64,000 nt of DNA from Micromonospora sp. NBC_01740. GTDB lineage: Bacteria; Actinomycetota; Actinomycetes; Mycobacteriales; Micromonosporaceae. The stretch spans positions 6,820,001 to 6,884,000 of the forward strand of contig NZ_CP109150.1 in the NCBI RefSeq assembly GCF_035920365.1, in the 5' to 3' direction. Each line of letters starts with the position of its first letter. The first letter of the stretch is position 1. The notes beneath the pieces are model-generated. The model was not told the origin of the DNA and did not search any database. It was given only the letters and a program-made list of their open reading frames with translations. Below, piece by piece: positions 21,699-34,447 of this stretch. The position numbers were made by a program, and so were the translations under genes.

Positions 21699-23057
21699 AT
21701 GACGCCGCCCCCGCCGCCCGGCCCGCAACTGCTCGGGCCGCTGCTCGCCCAGCTCCGGCTGGCCCGGGGCTGGAGCCAGCTGCGGGTCGCGGCCGAGCTC
21801 TGCGCCGCGTCCGGCGTGCCGACCCTCAGCCGGCACGAGGTCTCCCGGTGGGAGCGGCAGCTGCGCCTGCCCGGCGAGTTCTGGCTGGGCTGGCTCGCCG
21901 TGGTCCTCGCGGTGCCGGCCGACCTGCTGGCCACCGCCGCGGCCCGCACCCGCAGCCTCGGTCCGCCGCCGGCCTTCGGCGGGTCCCGGCCCCGGTCGGC
22001 GCTGCTCGCCCTGGCCCAGCGCTGGCTCGCCGACCCGCGCGCCGTGCTGCTGCCCGGCACACCCGCCCGGCCCGCCGCCCGGGACGAAGGCGCGGGGCCG
22101 CTACGGCTGGCGGAGCTGCGCCGGCTCGACGACCTCGTCGGCGGGGCCGACCTGGCCGGGCTCGGGGCGTACCGGCTGGGACGGGCGGTGCGGGCGCTGT
22201 CCGGGTGCGCCCCCTCCGCACGCCCCCGGCTGCTGCCCGAGCTGGCCGAGTCCGCCCAGCTCGCCGGCTGGCTCGCCGCGGACGCGGGGGACGGCGCCGG
22301 CGCCCTGGACGCGTACCGGCTGGCACTGCGCGCCGCCGCGACGGCCGGCGACCCGTCGCTCGCCGGGCACGTGCTCGGCTCGGCCAGCCACCTGCTCACC
22401 GGCGTCGGCGACCCGGAGGGCGCGCTGGTGCTGGCCCGCACCGCGTACGCGGGGACACGGCGGTCGGCCAGCCCCGGCCTGAGGGCCCTGCTGCTGCACC
22501 GGGTGGCCCTGGCCGCGGCGCTCGGTGGCCGGGCGGGGGCGGCCCGGCAGGCACTCGACGCGGCCCGCCGGGTGACCGACGCACCGGAGCCGGGCCGGGA
22601 GCCACCGTGGCTCTACTGGCTCGACGGGCCGGAGTTGGCGGCGATGACCGGGCGCACGCTGGTCGCTCTGGGCCGACCGCTCCCGGCCGAGGCGCCCCTG
22701 CACGCCGTCCGGCGGCGCGGCCCCCGCACCTCCGCGATCTACGGCGGCTGGCTGGCCCGGGGCTACCTGCAACTCGGCGAGGTGGAGCGGGCCTGCGCGG
22801 TGGCCGGCGAGGCGCTGCTCGACGCGGTCCGCGCCGGGTCGCCCCGCGCGCTGGGCCAACTGGCCGACGTACGCCAGCGGCTGGCCGGGCACGGCGACGA
22901 GCCGGCCGTCCGGCGGTACCGGGCGCTCGCCGCCGCGGCGGCTCCGTACCTGCCCCGGCCGGGGCCGCCACCTGGGCCGGCAGGCCGGCAGGCTCCCACG
23001 TGGCGTGCGGCGCGTCGGCCCCCCGGTGCCGCGACGGGGTCCGCCCCGACCGGCTAG
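21699..23057 (+). CDS. Helix-turn-helix regulator with long helical (TPR-like) C-terminus
   Basis: A 452-residue protein. Residues about 12-55 form an XRE-type helix-turn-helix (LLAQLRLARGWSQLRVAAEL ... LSRHEVSRWERQ). The rest is Ala/Leu/Arg-rich helix pairs (ALDAYRLALRAAATAGDPSL, GALVLARTAYAGTRR) resembling TPR repeats, as in actinobacterial XRE-TPR proteins. The tail is Pro/Ala-rich. GGAGGACCG ribosome binding site before ATG. It ends 9 bp before the polyprenyl synthase gene, so the two are co-transcribed. Target genes unknown. Confidence 0.82.
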   Translation: MTPPPPPGPQLLGPLLAQLRLARGWSQLRVAAELCAASGVPTLSRHEVSRWERQLRLPGEFWLGWLAVVLAVPADLLATAAARTRSLGPPPAFGGSRPRSALLALAQRWLADPRAVLLPGTPARPAARDEGAGPLRLAELRRLDDLVGGADLAGLGAYRLGRAVRALSGCAPSARPRLLPELAESAQLAGWLAADAGDGAGALDAYRLALRAAATAGDPSLAGHVLGSASHLLTGVGDPEGALVLARTAYAGTRRSASPGLRALLLHRVALAAALGGRAGAARQALDAARRVTDAPEPGREPPWLYWLDGPELAAMTGRTLVALGRPLPAEAPLHAVRRRGPRTSAIYGGWLARGYLQLGEVERACAVAGEALLDAVRAGSPRALGQLADVRQRLAGHGDEPAVRRYRALAAAAAPYLPRPGPPPGPAGRQAPTWRAARRPPGAATGSAPTG

Positions 23058-23066
23058 CGTCGTGGC

Positions 23067-24149
23067 GTGACCCACGCTGCTCCTGTTTCCCCCGTCGACC
23101 GCGCCGGGCTGCGCCAACGGATCGACAAGGCCCTGACCGAGTTCCTGGCGAGCCAGCGCGCCTGGATGGCCGGGGTCGACGACGCCCTGGCTCCGCTCGC
23201 CGAGGCGATCGAGGCGTTCGTCCTCGGCGGCGGCAAGCGACTGCGCCCGGCGTTCGCCTACTGGGGGTTCCGGGGAGCCGGCGGGGTGGACACCGACCAG
23301 GTGGTCACCGCCCTGGCCGCGTTGGAGTTCGTGCAGGCCAGCGCGCTCATCCACGACGACCTGATGGACCGCTCCGACACCCGGCGCGGCGAGCCGGCGG
23401 TGCACCGGCGGTTCGCGGCCCGGCACCGGGCGTCCGGCTGGGGCGGCGACGCGGACGGCTTCGGCGACGCGGCGGCGATCCTGCTGGGCGACCTGTCCCT
23501 GGTCTGGTCCGACGCCCTGCTGCACTCCGCCGGCCTGGACCCGCGCACGGTGGCCCGGGCCCGGCCGGTCTTCGACGCCATGCGCACCGAGGTCACCGTC
23601 GGCCAGTACCTCGACGTGCTGACCCAGGTCACCGGGGACACCTCGGTGGAGCGGGCCGGCAAGGTCGCCCGCTACAAGTCGGCGAAGTACACGGTCGAAC
23701 GGCCGCTGCTGCTCGGCGCCGCGCTGGCCGACGCGCCGGCGGAGGTCCGGGCGGCGTACTCCGCGTACGGGCTGCCGCTGGGCGAGGCGTTCCAGCTCCG
23801 CGACGACGTGCTGGGGGTCTTCGGCGATCCCGCCCAGACCGGCAAGCCGGCCGGTGACGACCTACGTGAGGGCAAGCGGACCTACCTGGTGGCGGCGGCC
23901 CTGGAGACGACCGACGGGGCGGGCCGGGAACTGCTGCTCGGCGGGCTGGGCGACCCCGGGCTGGACGAGGCCGGGGTCACCCGGCTGCGCGAGCTGATCG
24001 ACGGCAGCGGGGCGCTGGCGCGTACGGAGCAGCGGATCGGGGTGCTGACCGACACCGCGCTGGCGGCGCTGGCCGCCGTCGACCTGGACACCGAGGCCCG
24101 GCAGGCCCTGGTCGACCTGGCCATCGCCGCCACCCGCCGCGCCGACTGA
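23067..24149 (+). CDS. Polyprenyl (geranylgeranyl-type) diphosphate synthase
   Basis: A 360-residue trans-prenyltransferase. The first aspartate-rich motif is IHDDLMDRSDTRRG (about residue 93) and the second is QLRDDVLGVFGD, with the substrate-binding GGGKRLRPAFAYW segment. It joins IPP to allylic diphosphates; chain length (C20 likely, longer possible) is not certain from the sequence. GTG start. It matches the idsA2 (Rv2173) position in the mycobacterial gene order. It could supply GGPP for the carotenoid genes 5 kb upstream, although they are not in one operon. Confidence 0.92.
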   Translation: MTHAAPVSPVDRAGLRQRIDKALTEFLASQRAWMAGVDDALAPLAEAIEAFVLGGGKRLRPAFAYWGFRGAGGVDTDQVVTALAALEFVQASALIHDDLMDRSDTRRGEPAVHRRFAARHRASGWGGDADGFGDAAAILLGDLSLVWSDALLHSAGLDPRTVARARPVFDAMRTEVTVGQYLDVLTQVTGDTSVERAGKVARYKSAKYTVERPLLLGAALADAPAEVRAAYSAYGLPLGEAFQLRDDVLGVFGDPAQTGKPAGDDLREGKRTYLVAAALETTDGAGRELLLGGLGDPGLDEAGVTRLRELIDGSGALARTEQRIGVLTDTALAALAAVDLDTEARQALVDLAIAATRRAD

Positions 24150-24194
24150 CCCGCTGACCGGCCCACCCGCGCGGGGGCGAGGGGCAGGGGCGGG

Positions 24195-24587
24195 TCAGAA
24201 GCCCAGGGCCTGGGCCCGGCGCTTCACCTCGCGGGCCTGGTCGCCTGCGAGCGCCTTCGCGGGGTTGCCGCCCGGCAGGGTGTCGTCCGGCTCGTAGAGC
24301 CAGCGCAGCGCACCCTCGTCGTCGTAGCCCCCGTCGGCCAGCAGGTTGAGCACGCCGGGCAGGTGCTTCAGCACCGTCTGGTTGGCCACCAGGTCGGCCG
24401 GAATCCGGCGGACGCCGTCGCGGCGTACCGCGATCAGCTCCCGGTCCCGGATCATCTGGTGGACCTTGCTGATCGACACGTCGAGGCGCTCGGCCACGTC
24501 CGGCAGGGTCAGCCAGTCGGCGGCATCGGCGGGGCCGGCGGATTCGGGGCCGGGCACGGCCCGGTCGGCGGGTACTGAGTCGGTCAC
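24195..24587 (-). CDS. Rv2175c-family DNA-binding protein
   Basis: A 130-residue protein matching mycobacterial Rv2175c: an N-terminal winged helix-turn-helix (WLTLPDVAERLDVSISKVHQM and RRIPADLVANQ) and a C-terminal small domain (GGYDDEGALRWLYEPDDTLPGGNP) ending KRRAQALGF. Rv2175c binds DNA and is a substrate of the kinase PknL in M. tuberculosis. Here it is divergent from the PASTA kinase gene with 164 bp between them, conserving that pair. The Thr-containing N-terminal segment that PknL phosphorylates in mycobacteria is not obviously conserved here. Confidence 0.9.
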   Translation of the reverse strand: MTDSVPADRAVPGPESAGPADAADWLTLPDVAERLDVSISKVHQMIRDRELIAVRRDGVRRIPADLVANQTVLKHLPGVLNLLADGGYDDEGALRWLYEPDDTLPGGNPAKALAGDQAREVKRRAQALGF

Positions 24588-24751
24588 CGGACCACCCTGC
24601 CATGTCCCGCCCGATCGGGGTCAACGGCACCCCCACGAGCCGGCTGAGCAGGGCCGGCGGGGGAAGCGAGCGCGGCGGGGCAGTCCTGGTCGCACCCCAT
24701 CTGTAGCATCCTGTTCAACCTTCACCCCCTGGACACATAGACTCCCTGCCG

Positions 24752-26737
24752 ATGGACACACAGGTCGCCGACACGTTGCTGGGCTCGCTGATCGACGGGC
24801 GCTACCGCATCCGCGGTCGCGTGGCCCGTGGCGGCATGGCGACCGTGTACACCGCCACCGACGAACGCCTCGAGCGCACCGTCGCACTCAAGATCATTCA
24901 CCCGTCCCAGGCCCCGGAACCAGGGGCGCGGACGGCGGGCTTCGTGGAGCGGTTCACCGACGAGGCGAAGACCATCGCCCGGCTGACCCACCCCAACGTC
25001 GTCGCCGTCTACGACCAGGGCAAACACTCGGGCCTGCCCTACCTCGTGATGGAGTACGTCCGCGGTCGCACCCTGCGCGACGTGCTCGCCGAGCGGCGTC
25101 GGCTCAACCCCGACGAGGCGCTGGCCATCGCCGAGCAGATGCTCGCCGCGATCGCCGCCGCGCACCGGGCGGGGCTGGTGCACCGCGACGTGAAGCCGGA
25201 GAACGTGCTGGTCGCCGAGGCCCCCACCGGCGGCGCGGCCAACCTGGTCGACAGCGTCGTCAAGGTCGCCGACTTCGGGCTGGCCCAGGCGGTCGAGGCG
25301 AGCGCCGACGACGAGAACGGCAACCAGTTGATGGCCACGGTCGCGTACGTGGCCCCGGAGCTGGTCACCGACGGGCACGCCGACCCCCGCACCGACGTCT
25401 ACTCCGCCGGCATCGTGCTGTTCGAGATGCTCACCGGTCGGGTGCCCTACGACGGGGACCGTCCGGTCGACGTCGCCTGGCAGCACGTCGACAACGACGT
25501 CCCGACGCCGTCGACCCTGGTGCCCGGCCTGCCCAGGGCGCTCGACGAACTGGTCGCCCGGGCCACCCGGCGTGATCCGGGCGCCCGGCCGACGGACGCC
25601 GGCGCGTTGCTGGCCGAGGTGCAGGCGGTCCGGGACGACCTGGGCGACGCGAACACGCGTACCGCCGTGTTGCGCCGGGTGTCCGACGAGCCGATGGCCG
25701 GGCCGACCATGATGGTCGCGGCGGTCCAGCCGGCCCAGCGGCCCGCCTGGGCCCGGCTGCCCGAGGGCGCCGCCCCCCGGGCGGGCCGTCGCCGGGCCGA
25801 GCCCGACGAGGACGAGGGCCTGTGGTCGCGGCTGTCCGCGCTGCGCGCCCGGGTGATGGGCGACCCGCGCGGCCGCAGGGCGGTCATCGCCGCCGCGGTG
25901 GTGCTGGTCCTGCTGGTCGCCGGCGGCGGCTGGTGGCTGGCGGCCGGACGCTACACGGAGGCCCCGCAGCTGGTGGCGATGACCAAGGCCGACGCGGAGG
26001 CGCAGGCCGCCCGCGTCGGGGTCGTCCTCAGCTACGCCGATCCGCGCTACGACGAGAAGGTCCCGAAGGACGCCGTCCTGGCGCAGGACCCGGCCTCGGC
26101 CACCCGGATCGTCAAGGGCGGCACGATCACGCTGACCCTCTCGCTGGGGCCGGAGCGCTTCCCGGTGCCCGACGTGGTGGGCAAGGAATTCGAGCTCGCC
26201 GAGGCGGACCTGCTCGACGCGAAGCTGGTGGTGGCGAAGGGCACCGCCCGCTACGACGACAACCTGCCCGCGGGCGTCGTGTTGGAGACCAACCCGAAGG
26301 TCGGCGCCGAGGTGAAGCCGGGCGACAAGATCACGGTCGTCCTCAGCAAGGGCAAGGCCCCGATCTCCGTGCCCAACCTGGTCGGCAAGAGCCTGGGTGA
26401 GGCCAAGACGATCCTCGCCCAGCTGGGCCTGGAGCTGGTGGAGCCCACCTACAAGGACTCCGACAAGCCCAGGGACGAGATCCTCGGGCAGAGCCCGGCC
26501 GACGGCACCGGGGTGGAGCGGGGAGCGAAGGTCAAGCTGGAACTCAGCAAGGGCCCGCCGCTGGTCGCCGTGCCCCGGGTCATCGACCTGCCCTGCCAGC
26601 AGGCCAAGCAGCTCCTGGAGAGCCAGGGCTTCCCGGTGGCGATCCAGTTCAACCCGAACGGCATCACCCGGTTCCAGAACCCGCCGGAGAACACGCAGGT
26701 GCCGCCGGCCACCCCGGTCACCCTCGGATGCATGTAG
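24752..26737 (+). CDS. pknL: Serine/threonine protein kinase with four PASTA domains (PknL-like)
   Basis: A 661-residue transmembrane kinase. Residues 14-285 are a Hanks kinase with Gly loop GRVARGGMATVY, catalytic Lys in VALKII (K47), HRDVKPEN (145-152) and DFG (174-176), all intact. A juxtamembrane stretch with RRR and acidic patches leads to one helix (about 376-398), then four extracellular PASTA repeats (about 401-466, 469-535, 537-602, 604-661), which typically sense peptidoglycan fragments. Divergent from the Rv2175c-like gene, as in mycobacteria. Its stop is adjacent to the endonuclease IV start. Confidence 0.95.
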   Translation: MDTQVADTLLGSLIDGRYRIRGRVARGGMATVYTATDERLERTVALKIIHPSQAPEPGARTAGFVERFTDEAKTIARLTHPNVVAVYDQGKHSGLPYLVMEYVRGRTLRDVLAERRRLNPDEALAIAEQMLAAIAAAHRAGLVHRDVKPENVLVAEAPTGGAANLVDSVVKVADFGLAQAVEASADDENGNQLMATVAYVAPELVTDGHADPRTDVYSAGIVLFEMLTGRVPYDGDRPVDVAWQHVDNDVPTPSTLVPGLPRALDELVARATRRDPGARPTDAGALLAEVQAVRDDLGDANTRTAVLRRVSDEPMAGPTMMVAAVQPAQRPAWARLPEGAAPRAGRRRAEPDEDEGLWSRLSALRARVMGDPRGRRAVIAAAVVLVLLVAGGGWWLAAGRYTEAPQLVAMTKADAEAQAARVGVVLSYADPRYDEKVPKDAVLAQDPASATRIVKGGTITLTLSLGPERFPVPDVVGKEFELAEADLLDAKLVVAKGTARYDDNLPAGVVLETNPKVGAEVKPGDKITVVLSKGKAPISVPNLVGKSLGEAKTILAQLGLELVEPTYKDSDKPRDEILGQSPADGTGVERGAKVKLELSKGPPLVAVPRVIDLPCQQAKQLLESQGFPVAIQFNPNGITRFQNPPENTQVPPATPVTLGCM

Positions 26738-26739
26738 CG

Positions 26740-27603
26740 ATGCCGGCACCGCAGCGGCTGGTCGGCTCGCACACGCCCACCTCCGGCGGCCTGGCGAGGG
26801 CCGCCCTGCCGTACGCCGACGCGGCCGGCTCGCGGGTCGTGCAGGTCTACGTGTCCAACTCGCGGGGCTGGGCGCTGCCGCCCGGCGACCCGGCCCAGGA
26901 CGTGGCGTTCCGCGACGGCTGCGGCGAGCGGGGCGTGCCCGTCTTCATCCACGCGTCCCTGCTGGTCAACCTCGGCTCCCCCACCGCCAACACGGTCGAG
27001 CGGTCGGCGGAGACGCTCGCCCACGCGCTGCGCCGGGGCCGGGCGATCGGCGCCGAGGGCGTGGTCTTCCACGCCGGCAGCGCGGTCGACGAGGGGTACG
27101 CCGAGGCCGCCATGCGGCAGGTACGCGAGACGCTGCTGCCGCTGCTCGACGAGGCGGCGGCAGCGGACGGCCCGCGGCTGCTGGTCGAGCCGAGCGCGGG
27201 CGGCGGTCGCTCGCTCGCCTCGCGGGTGGAGCAGCTCGGGCCCTACCTCGACGCGGTGGAGCGGCACCCCTGGCTCGGGGTCTGCTTCGACACGTGCCAC
27301 GCCTGGGCCGCGGGGCACGATCTGGCCGCCGAGGGCGGCATGACCGCGACGCTGGACACGCTCGTGGCGACGGTCGGGGCCGACCGGCTTCGGCTGGTGC
27401 ACGCGAACGACTCGAAGGACCTCTGCGGTTCCACCCGGGACCGGCACGAGAACATCGGCAAGGGCACCATCGGCGAGCCGGCGTTCGCCGAGCTGATGGC
27501 GCATCCGGCCACCGCTGGCGTCCCGGTCGTGGTGGAGACGCCGACGGAGAAGCACGTCGGCCACGCCGCCGACATCGCCATCCTCAGGCGTCTGCACCCC
27601 TGA
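26740..27603 (+). CDS. nfo: Endonuclease IV (AP endonuclease)
   Basis: A 287-residue (291 from the overlapping ATG at 26728) xylose-isomerase-fold AP endonuclease. Zn-ligand and family motifs visible: HTPTSGGLAR, VFHAGSAVDEG, LLVEPSAGGG, GVCFDTCHAWAAGHD, LVHANDSKD and the final VVVETPTEKHVGH. It cleaves DNA 5' of abasic sites. The alternative ATG overlaps the pknL stop by 10 bp; neither start has a clear ribosome binding site, so translation may be coupled to pknL. Confidence 0.93.
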   Translation: MPAPQRLVGSHTPTSGGLARAALPYADAAGSRVVQVYVSNSRGWALPPGDPAQDVAFRDGCGERGVPVFIHASLLVNLGSPTANTVERSAETLAHALRRGRAIGAEGVVFHAGSAVDEGYAEAAMRQVRETLLPLLDEAAAADGPRLLVEPSAGGGRSLASRVEQLGPYLDAVERHPWLGVCFDTCHAWAAGHDLAAEGGMTATLDTLVATVGADRLRLVHANDSKDLCGSTRDRHENIGKGTIGEPAFAELMAHPATAGVPVVVETPTEKHVGHAADIAILRRLHP

Positions 27604-27622
27604 CGCGGGGCCGGCGGGGCGG

Positions 27623-28644
<1,022 letters not shown>

Positions 28645-28660
<16 letters not shown>

Positions 28661-28747
28661 CCTTTCGGCTGCCGACTGCGGGGCTCACAAGCTCACTCCT
28701 CGCGTCAGCCACTGTCATCCCTCCGGCTGCCGGCTGAGGGGCTCGCA
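28645..28747. repeat. 58-bp tandem duplication at the threonine aldolase start
   Basis: CGTCAGCCACTGTCATCC is found at 28645 and again at 28703, each followed by a close copy of CGGCTGCCGACTGCGGGGCTC. A third partial copy CGTCAGCCAC begins at 28748, overlapping the DAHP synthase stop. The internal CGACTGCGGGGCTC core is also in the repeat at 54422-54530. Confidence 0.8.
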
Positions 28748-28749
28748 CG

Positions 28750-30228
<1,479 letters not shown>

Positions 30229-30243
30229 TCACCGGGAGACGGG

Positions 30244-30726
30244 TCAGGGGGTGGCGGCGGGGGCCGGGGTGTTGCCGCCCGGCGCCTCGGCGGCGATGCA
30301 CCAGTCGGCGCCGTCGCGGGTGACCGTGAACAGCAGCGGCCGGGTGAGTGTGCGGGAGCCGGCGGCGACCGAGATCGACGTGCTCACCTCCTGGCCCCGG
30401 GGCCCGGAACGGATGTCGGTGATCTCGGCCTGCGGCACCGTGAAGTGGTCGGCGAAGTCGCCGTTGGGGCCGGTCGCCGCGGCGTCGAAGCTCTCCTGGA
30501 GGGCGGCGCAGAGCTGGCTGCGCCCGGCCGCGACGTCCTTGGCGGTCATCGCGTCGAGGTAGGCCTGCACCCGCTCCCGCGACTTCGTGGTGGCCTCCTC
30601 GGCCGGGGCCCGCCCAGGCTTGGTCGCCGGATCCTCCTCCTCGCCGATACCGCAGCCGAGCAGGACGAGGGGAAGGGTCCCGAGCAGCACGGCGCCCGCC
30701 GCGAGCCTCCCGCGCGTCGCGCGCAT
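30244..30726 (-). CDS. Predicted lipoprotein, unknown function
   Basis: A 160-residue exported protein. Signal peptide MRATRGRLAAGAVLLGTLPL followed by lipobox LLGC, so it should be lipidated. The mature part is GEEEDPATKPG-rich and then has an alpha+beta segment (REVQAYLDAMTAKDVAAGRSQLCAAL-like, ending ADWCIAAEA) of the kind seen in small actinobacterial NTF2-like or DUF4878-type lipoproteins. I chose the ATG at 30726, preceded by GGAGG, over the GTG-like upstream frame. It is upstream of aroG by 87 bp. Confidence 0.8.
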   Translation of the reverse strand: MRATRGRLAAGAVLLGTLPLVLLGCGIGEEEDPATKPGRAPAEEATTKSRERVQAYLDAMTAKDVAAGRSQLCAALQESFDAAATGPNGDFADHFTVPQAEITDIRSGPRGQEVSTSISVAAGSRTLTRPLLFTVTRDGADWCIAAEAPGGNTPAPAATP

Positions 30727-30913
30727 CGCCACCTCCGTCGCCGTGGACATCGAGCCCGTTGAGCGGCGAGTCTGTCACATCGACGCACGTGCCCGGACGC
30801 CGCCGCGCCCGAACCGCCCGGTCACCGGCACGCGACGTGCCCGTCACCGAACGCCACCGGACGCCCGGCCGGGCCGACGCGGGACACTCCCCCGCGTCGG
30901 CCCGGACACAGCG

Positions 30914-30948
30914 GGCGGGGAGGGACCGGTGCGTGGTCCCTCCCCGCC
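30914..30948 (-). terminator. Stem-loop downstream of chitinase
   Basis: A perfect 14-bp stem (GGCGGGGAGGGACC, 7-base loop, GGTCCCTCCCCGCC). It lies 27 bp after the chitinase stop in its direction of transcription. No U-tract, as is common in actinobacteria. Confidence 0.6.
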
Positions 30949-30974
30949 GTGTGGGTGGTGCGTCGGCCCTCGGC

Positions 30975-32600
<1,626 letters not shown>

Positions 32601-32622
32601 GCGGCGTCTCCCTAAACAGTTA

Positions 32623-32677
32623 GGAAACTTTCCAGATTGTTGGTGAGACGCTACTCACGCCATCATCCATTCGTCAA
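32623..32677 (-). promoter_or_regulatory. Chitinase promoter with palindromic operator
   Basis: On the minus strand a TTGACG -35 (32672-32677) and TAGCGT -10 (32648-32653) are 18 bp apart. Just downstream of the expected start is the palindrome GGAAAGTTTCC (32623-32633), a sequence like the GTTAGGAAAGTTTCCTAAC elements I recall before actinobacterial secreted glycoside hydrolase genes. It is placed to act as a repressor site. A GGAG ribosome binding site follows before the ATG. Confidence 0.55.
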
Positions 32678-32769
32678 GATGTCGATGTATCGATTTACTT
32701 TGGGAGCGCGACCAGCCCTCCGGCCGCTCCCCCGGGCGACGGCCCGGCGACGGCGCGTAGCCTCGACCC

Positions 32770-33264
32770 ATGACCGTCTTCGACACCCGGATCGACGCCC
32801 TGGCCGGAGGTCCGGCCGACCTCGCGCGGTACCGCGGACGCGCCCTGCTGGTGGTCAACGTCGCCTCCCGCTGCGGCCTCACCCCGCAGTACGCCGGCCT
32901 CCAGGAGCTGCACGACGAGTACGCCGACCGCGGCCTGGTGGTGCTCGGCGTGCCCTGCAACCAGTTCGCCGGCCAGGAGCCGGGCACCGCCGCCGAGATC
33001 AGCGACTTCTGCCAGGTCAACTACGGGGTGACCTTCCCGCTGACCGAGAAGGTCGACGTGAACGGCCCCGGCCGCCACCCGCTCTACGCGGCGCTGGTCG
33101 ACACGGCCGACGCGGAGGGCCACGCCGGCGACGTGCGGTGGAACTTCGAGAAGTTCCTCGTCGCCCCGGACGGCACGGTGGCGGCCCGGTTCGCGCCCAC
33201 CGTCGAGCCCGGCTCGGCGGACCTGCGCGCCGCGATCGAGAAGGTGCTGCCCCCGGCGGTCTGA
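32770..33264 (+). CDS. Glutathione peroxidase-family thiol peroxidase
   Basis: A 164-residue GPx-fold peroxidase. The peroxidatic Cys is in NVASRCGLTPQYAGLQ, with NQFAGQEPG and WNFEKFLVAPDG as the Gln and Trp elements of the active site. Because actinobacteria use mycothiol, the likely electron donor is thioredoxin or mycoredoxin, not glutathione (family knowledge). Transcribed divergently from the chitinase gene with 169 bp between starts. Confidence 0.93.
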   Translation: MTVFDTRIDALAGGPADLARYRGRALLVVNVASRCGLTPQYAGLQELHDEYADRGLVVLGVPCNQFAGQEPGTAAEISDFCQVNYGVTFPLTEKVDVNGPGRHPLYAALVDTADAEGHAGDVRWNFEKFLVAPDGTVAARFAPTVEPGSADLRAAIEKVLPPAV

Positions 33265-33342
33265 GGGCACCCGCCTCGGCCGTGCCACTGTGTGCCGAAC
33301 GGACTACGATCGGCGACACCTGGTCCGAGTGGAGGGGGCGGG

Positions 33343-33774
33343 ATGTTCTTCGCGGTGCAGCCGGCGCTCACACCGGGCCAGGTCCCGCCCGAGCACCACG
33401 TCAGCATCCAGCGTCCGCTCGACGCCGGTCGGGTGGTGCTCGACGCCGCCGTGCCCGACGACGTGCTGCGCGACCACAGCCGCCTGCGCCACGTCCCGCC
33501 GGCTCACGAGCACCTCGACGGCTCGGGACGGCACCGCTTCACGTTGGAGCACCTGCTCGGTCGGGTCGGCGGCGCGACGTCCTACATCCGCATGTCGCCC
33601 GAGGACCTGCCGCCGTTCGTCTGGGCACTCTTCGCGGCGGCCAGGCCGGTGGTGTTCGTCTGGACCGACCCGACGACCGGCGTACGCGTCGAACGGGTGG
33701 TGGCGGCGGTCCGGCGCGACGGCGATCCGGGTGGTCGGTCGGGGCGCACTCCGCCCGGCCCCCGCCGGCCGTGA
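33343..33774 (+). CDS. Hypothetical protein
   Basis: A 143-residue protein starting MFFAVQPALTPGQVPPEHHV with a GGAGGGGGCGGG ribosome-binding stretch. A central part (ATSYIRMSPEDLPPFVWALF) looks folded, and the tail is basic and Pro/Gly/Arg-rich. No domain recognised. It follows the peroxidase gene by 78 bp, and its stop is 7 bp from the stop of the convergent DUF4259 gene. It could be an uncharacterised actinobacterial protein. Confidence 0.65.
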   Translation: MFFAVQPALTPGQVPPEHHVSIQRPLDAGRVVLDAAVPDDVLRDHSRLRHVPPAHEHLDGSGRHRFTLEHLLGRVGGATSYIRMSPEDLPPFVWALFAAARPVVFVWTDPTTGVRVERVVAAVRRDGDPGGRSGRTPPGPRRP

Positions 33775-33781
33775 CCTCGCC

Positions 33782-34222
33782 TCAACCCTCGACGACGACG
33801 GACCCGGTCGGATTGGCCAGCGCGGCCCGGATCGGGGCGAGCGCGGCGGCGAACTCGTCGAGCTCCCCGGCCTCGTCCCAGAGCTCGGCCAGCTCGGACC
33901 CGTCGGCGAGCACCCGGTCCAGCGCCCGCAGGGCCAGCGCCGGCAGCTCCGCGGAGAGCGTGAGGCGCCCGCCGGCGGTGAGGAAGTCCGGCGCGTACGC
34001 CGAGTCGACCGACGGGCCGCCGGGGAGGTGCGCGGCGACCACCGCCGACGCCGCGACCGCCTTGGCGCCGGGCCACGAGTCCAGGAAGTCGCCCTCCCCC
34101 GCCGCCTCGCGCAGCGCCTGCTCGACCAGCAGGGGCCGTCGCTCCGGCGACGCCTCGTCGAGGCCGCCGCACCAGTCCGCAGCCACGTCGTTGTCGAACG
34201 GTCCCGCCGCCCACGCACCCAT
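33782..34222 (-). CDS. DUF4259 domain protein
   Basis: A 146-residue protein whose start MGAWAAGPFDNDVAADWCGG is diagnostic for DUF4259, followed by helices (GDFLDSWPGAKAVAASAVVAAHL) and the conserved DEFAAALAPIRAAL end. I use the second in-frame ATG (34222), which begins at MGAW, over the ATG at 34234. Function unknown; members are common in Streptomyces and relatives. Converges on the hypothetical gene to its left. Confidence 0.88.
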   Translation of the reverse strand: MGAWAAGPFDNDVAADWCGGLDEASPERRPLLVEQALREAAGEGDFLDSWPGAKAVAASAVVAAHLPGGPSVDSAYAPDFLTAGGRLTLSAELPALALRALDRVLADGSELAELWDEAGELDEFAAALAPIRAALANPTGSVVVEG

Positions 34223-34447
34223 CGCACTCCCCAATCCGTGTTCGCAAGTGGAGGCAGGCTAGCCGCCAGGGCCGACACCGTTCCCGCCGCGACGGCGATG
34301 CGGGCCGCCCGGCGGGCGTTGTCCCGAAGCCGGCCCCCCGCGCCCGGGCCGGCAGTACGTTGGGCGGGCGGCGCACCGGACACCAGACGGAATTGTCGAC
34401 CACACCGGTGGGGAATACCGTCGCCGCGAACGAGGTTGGGAAGCGAC

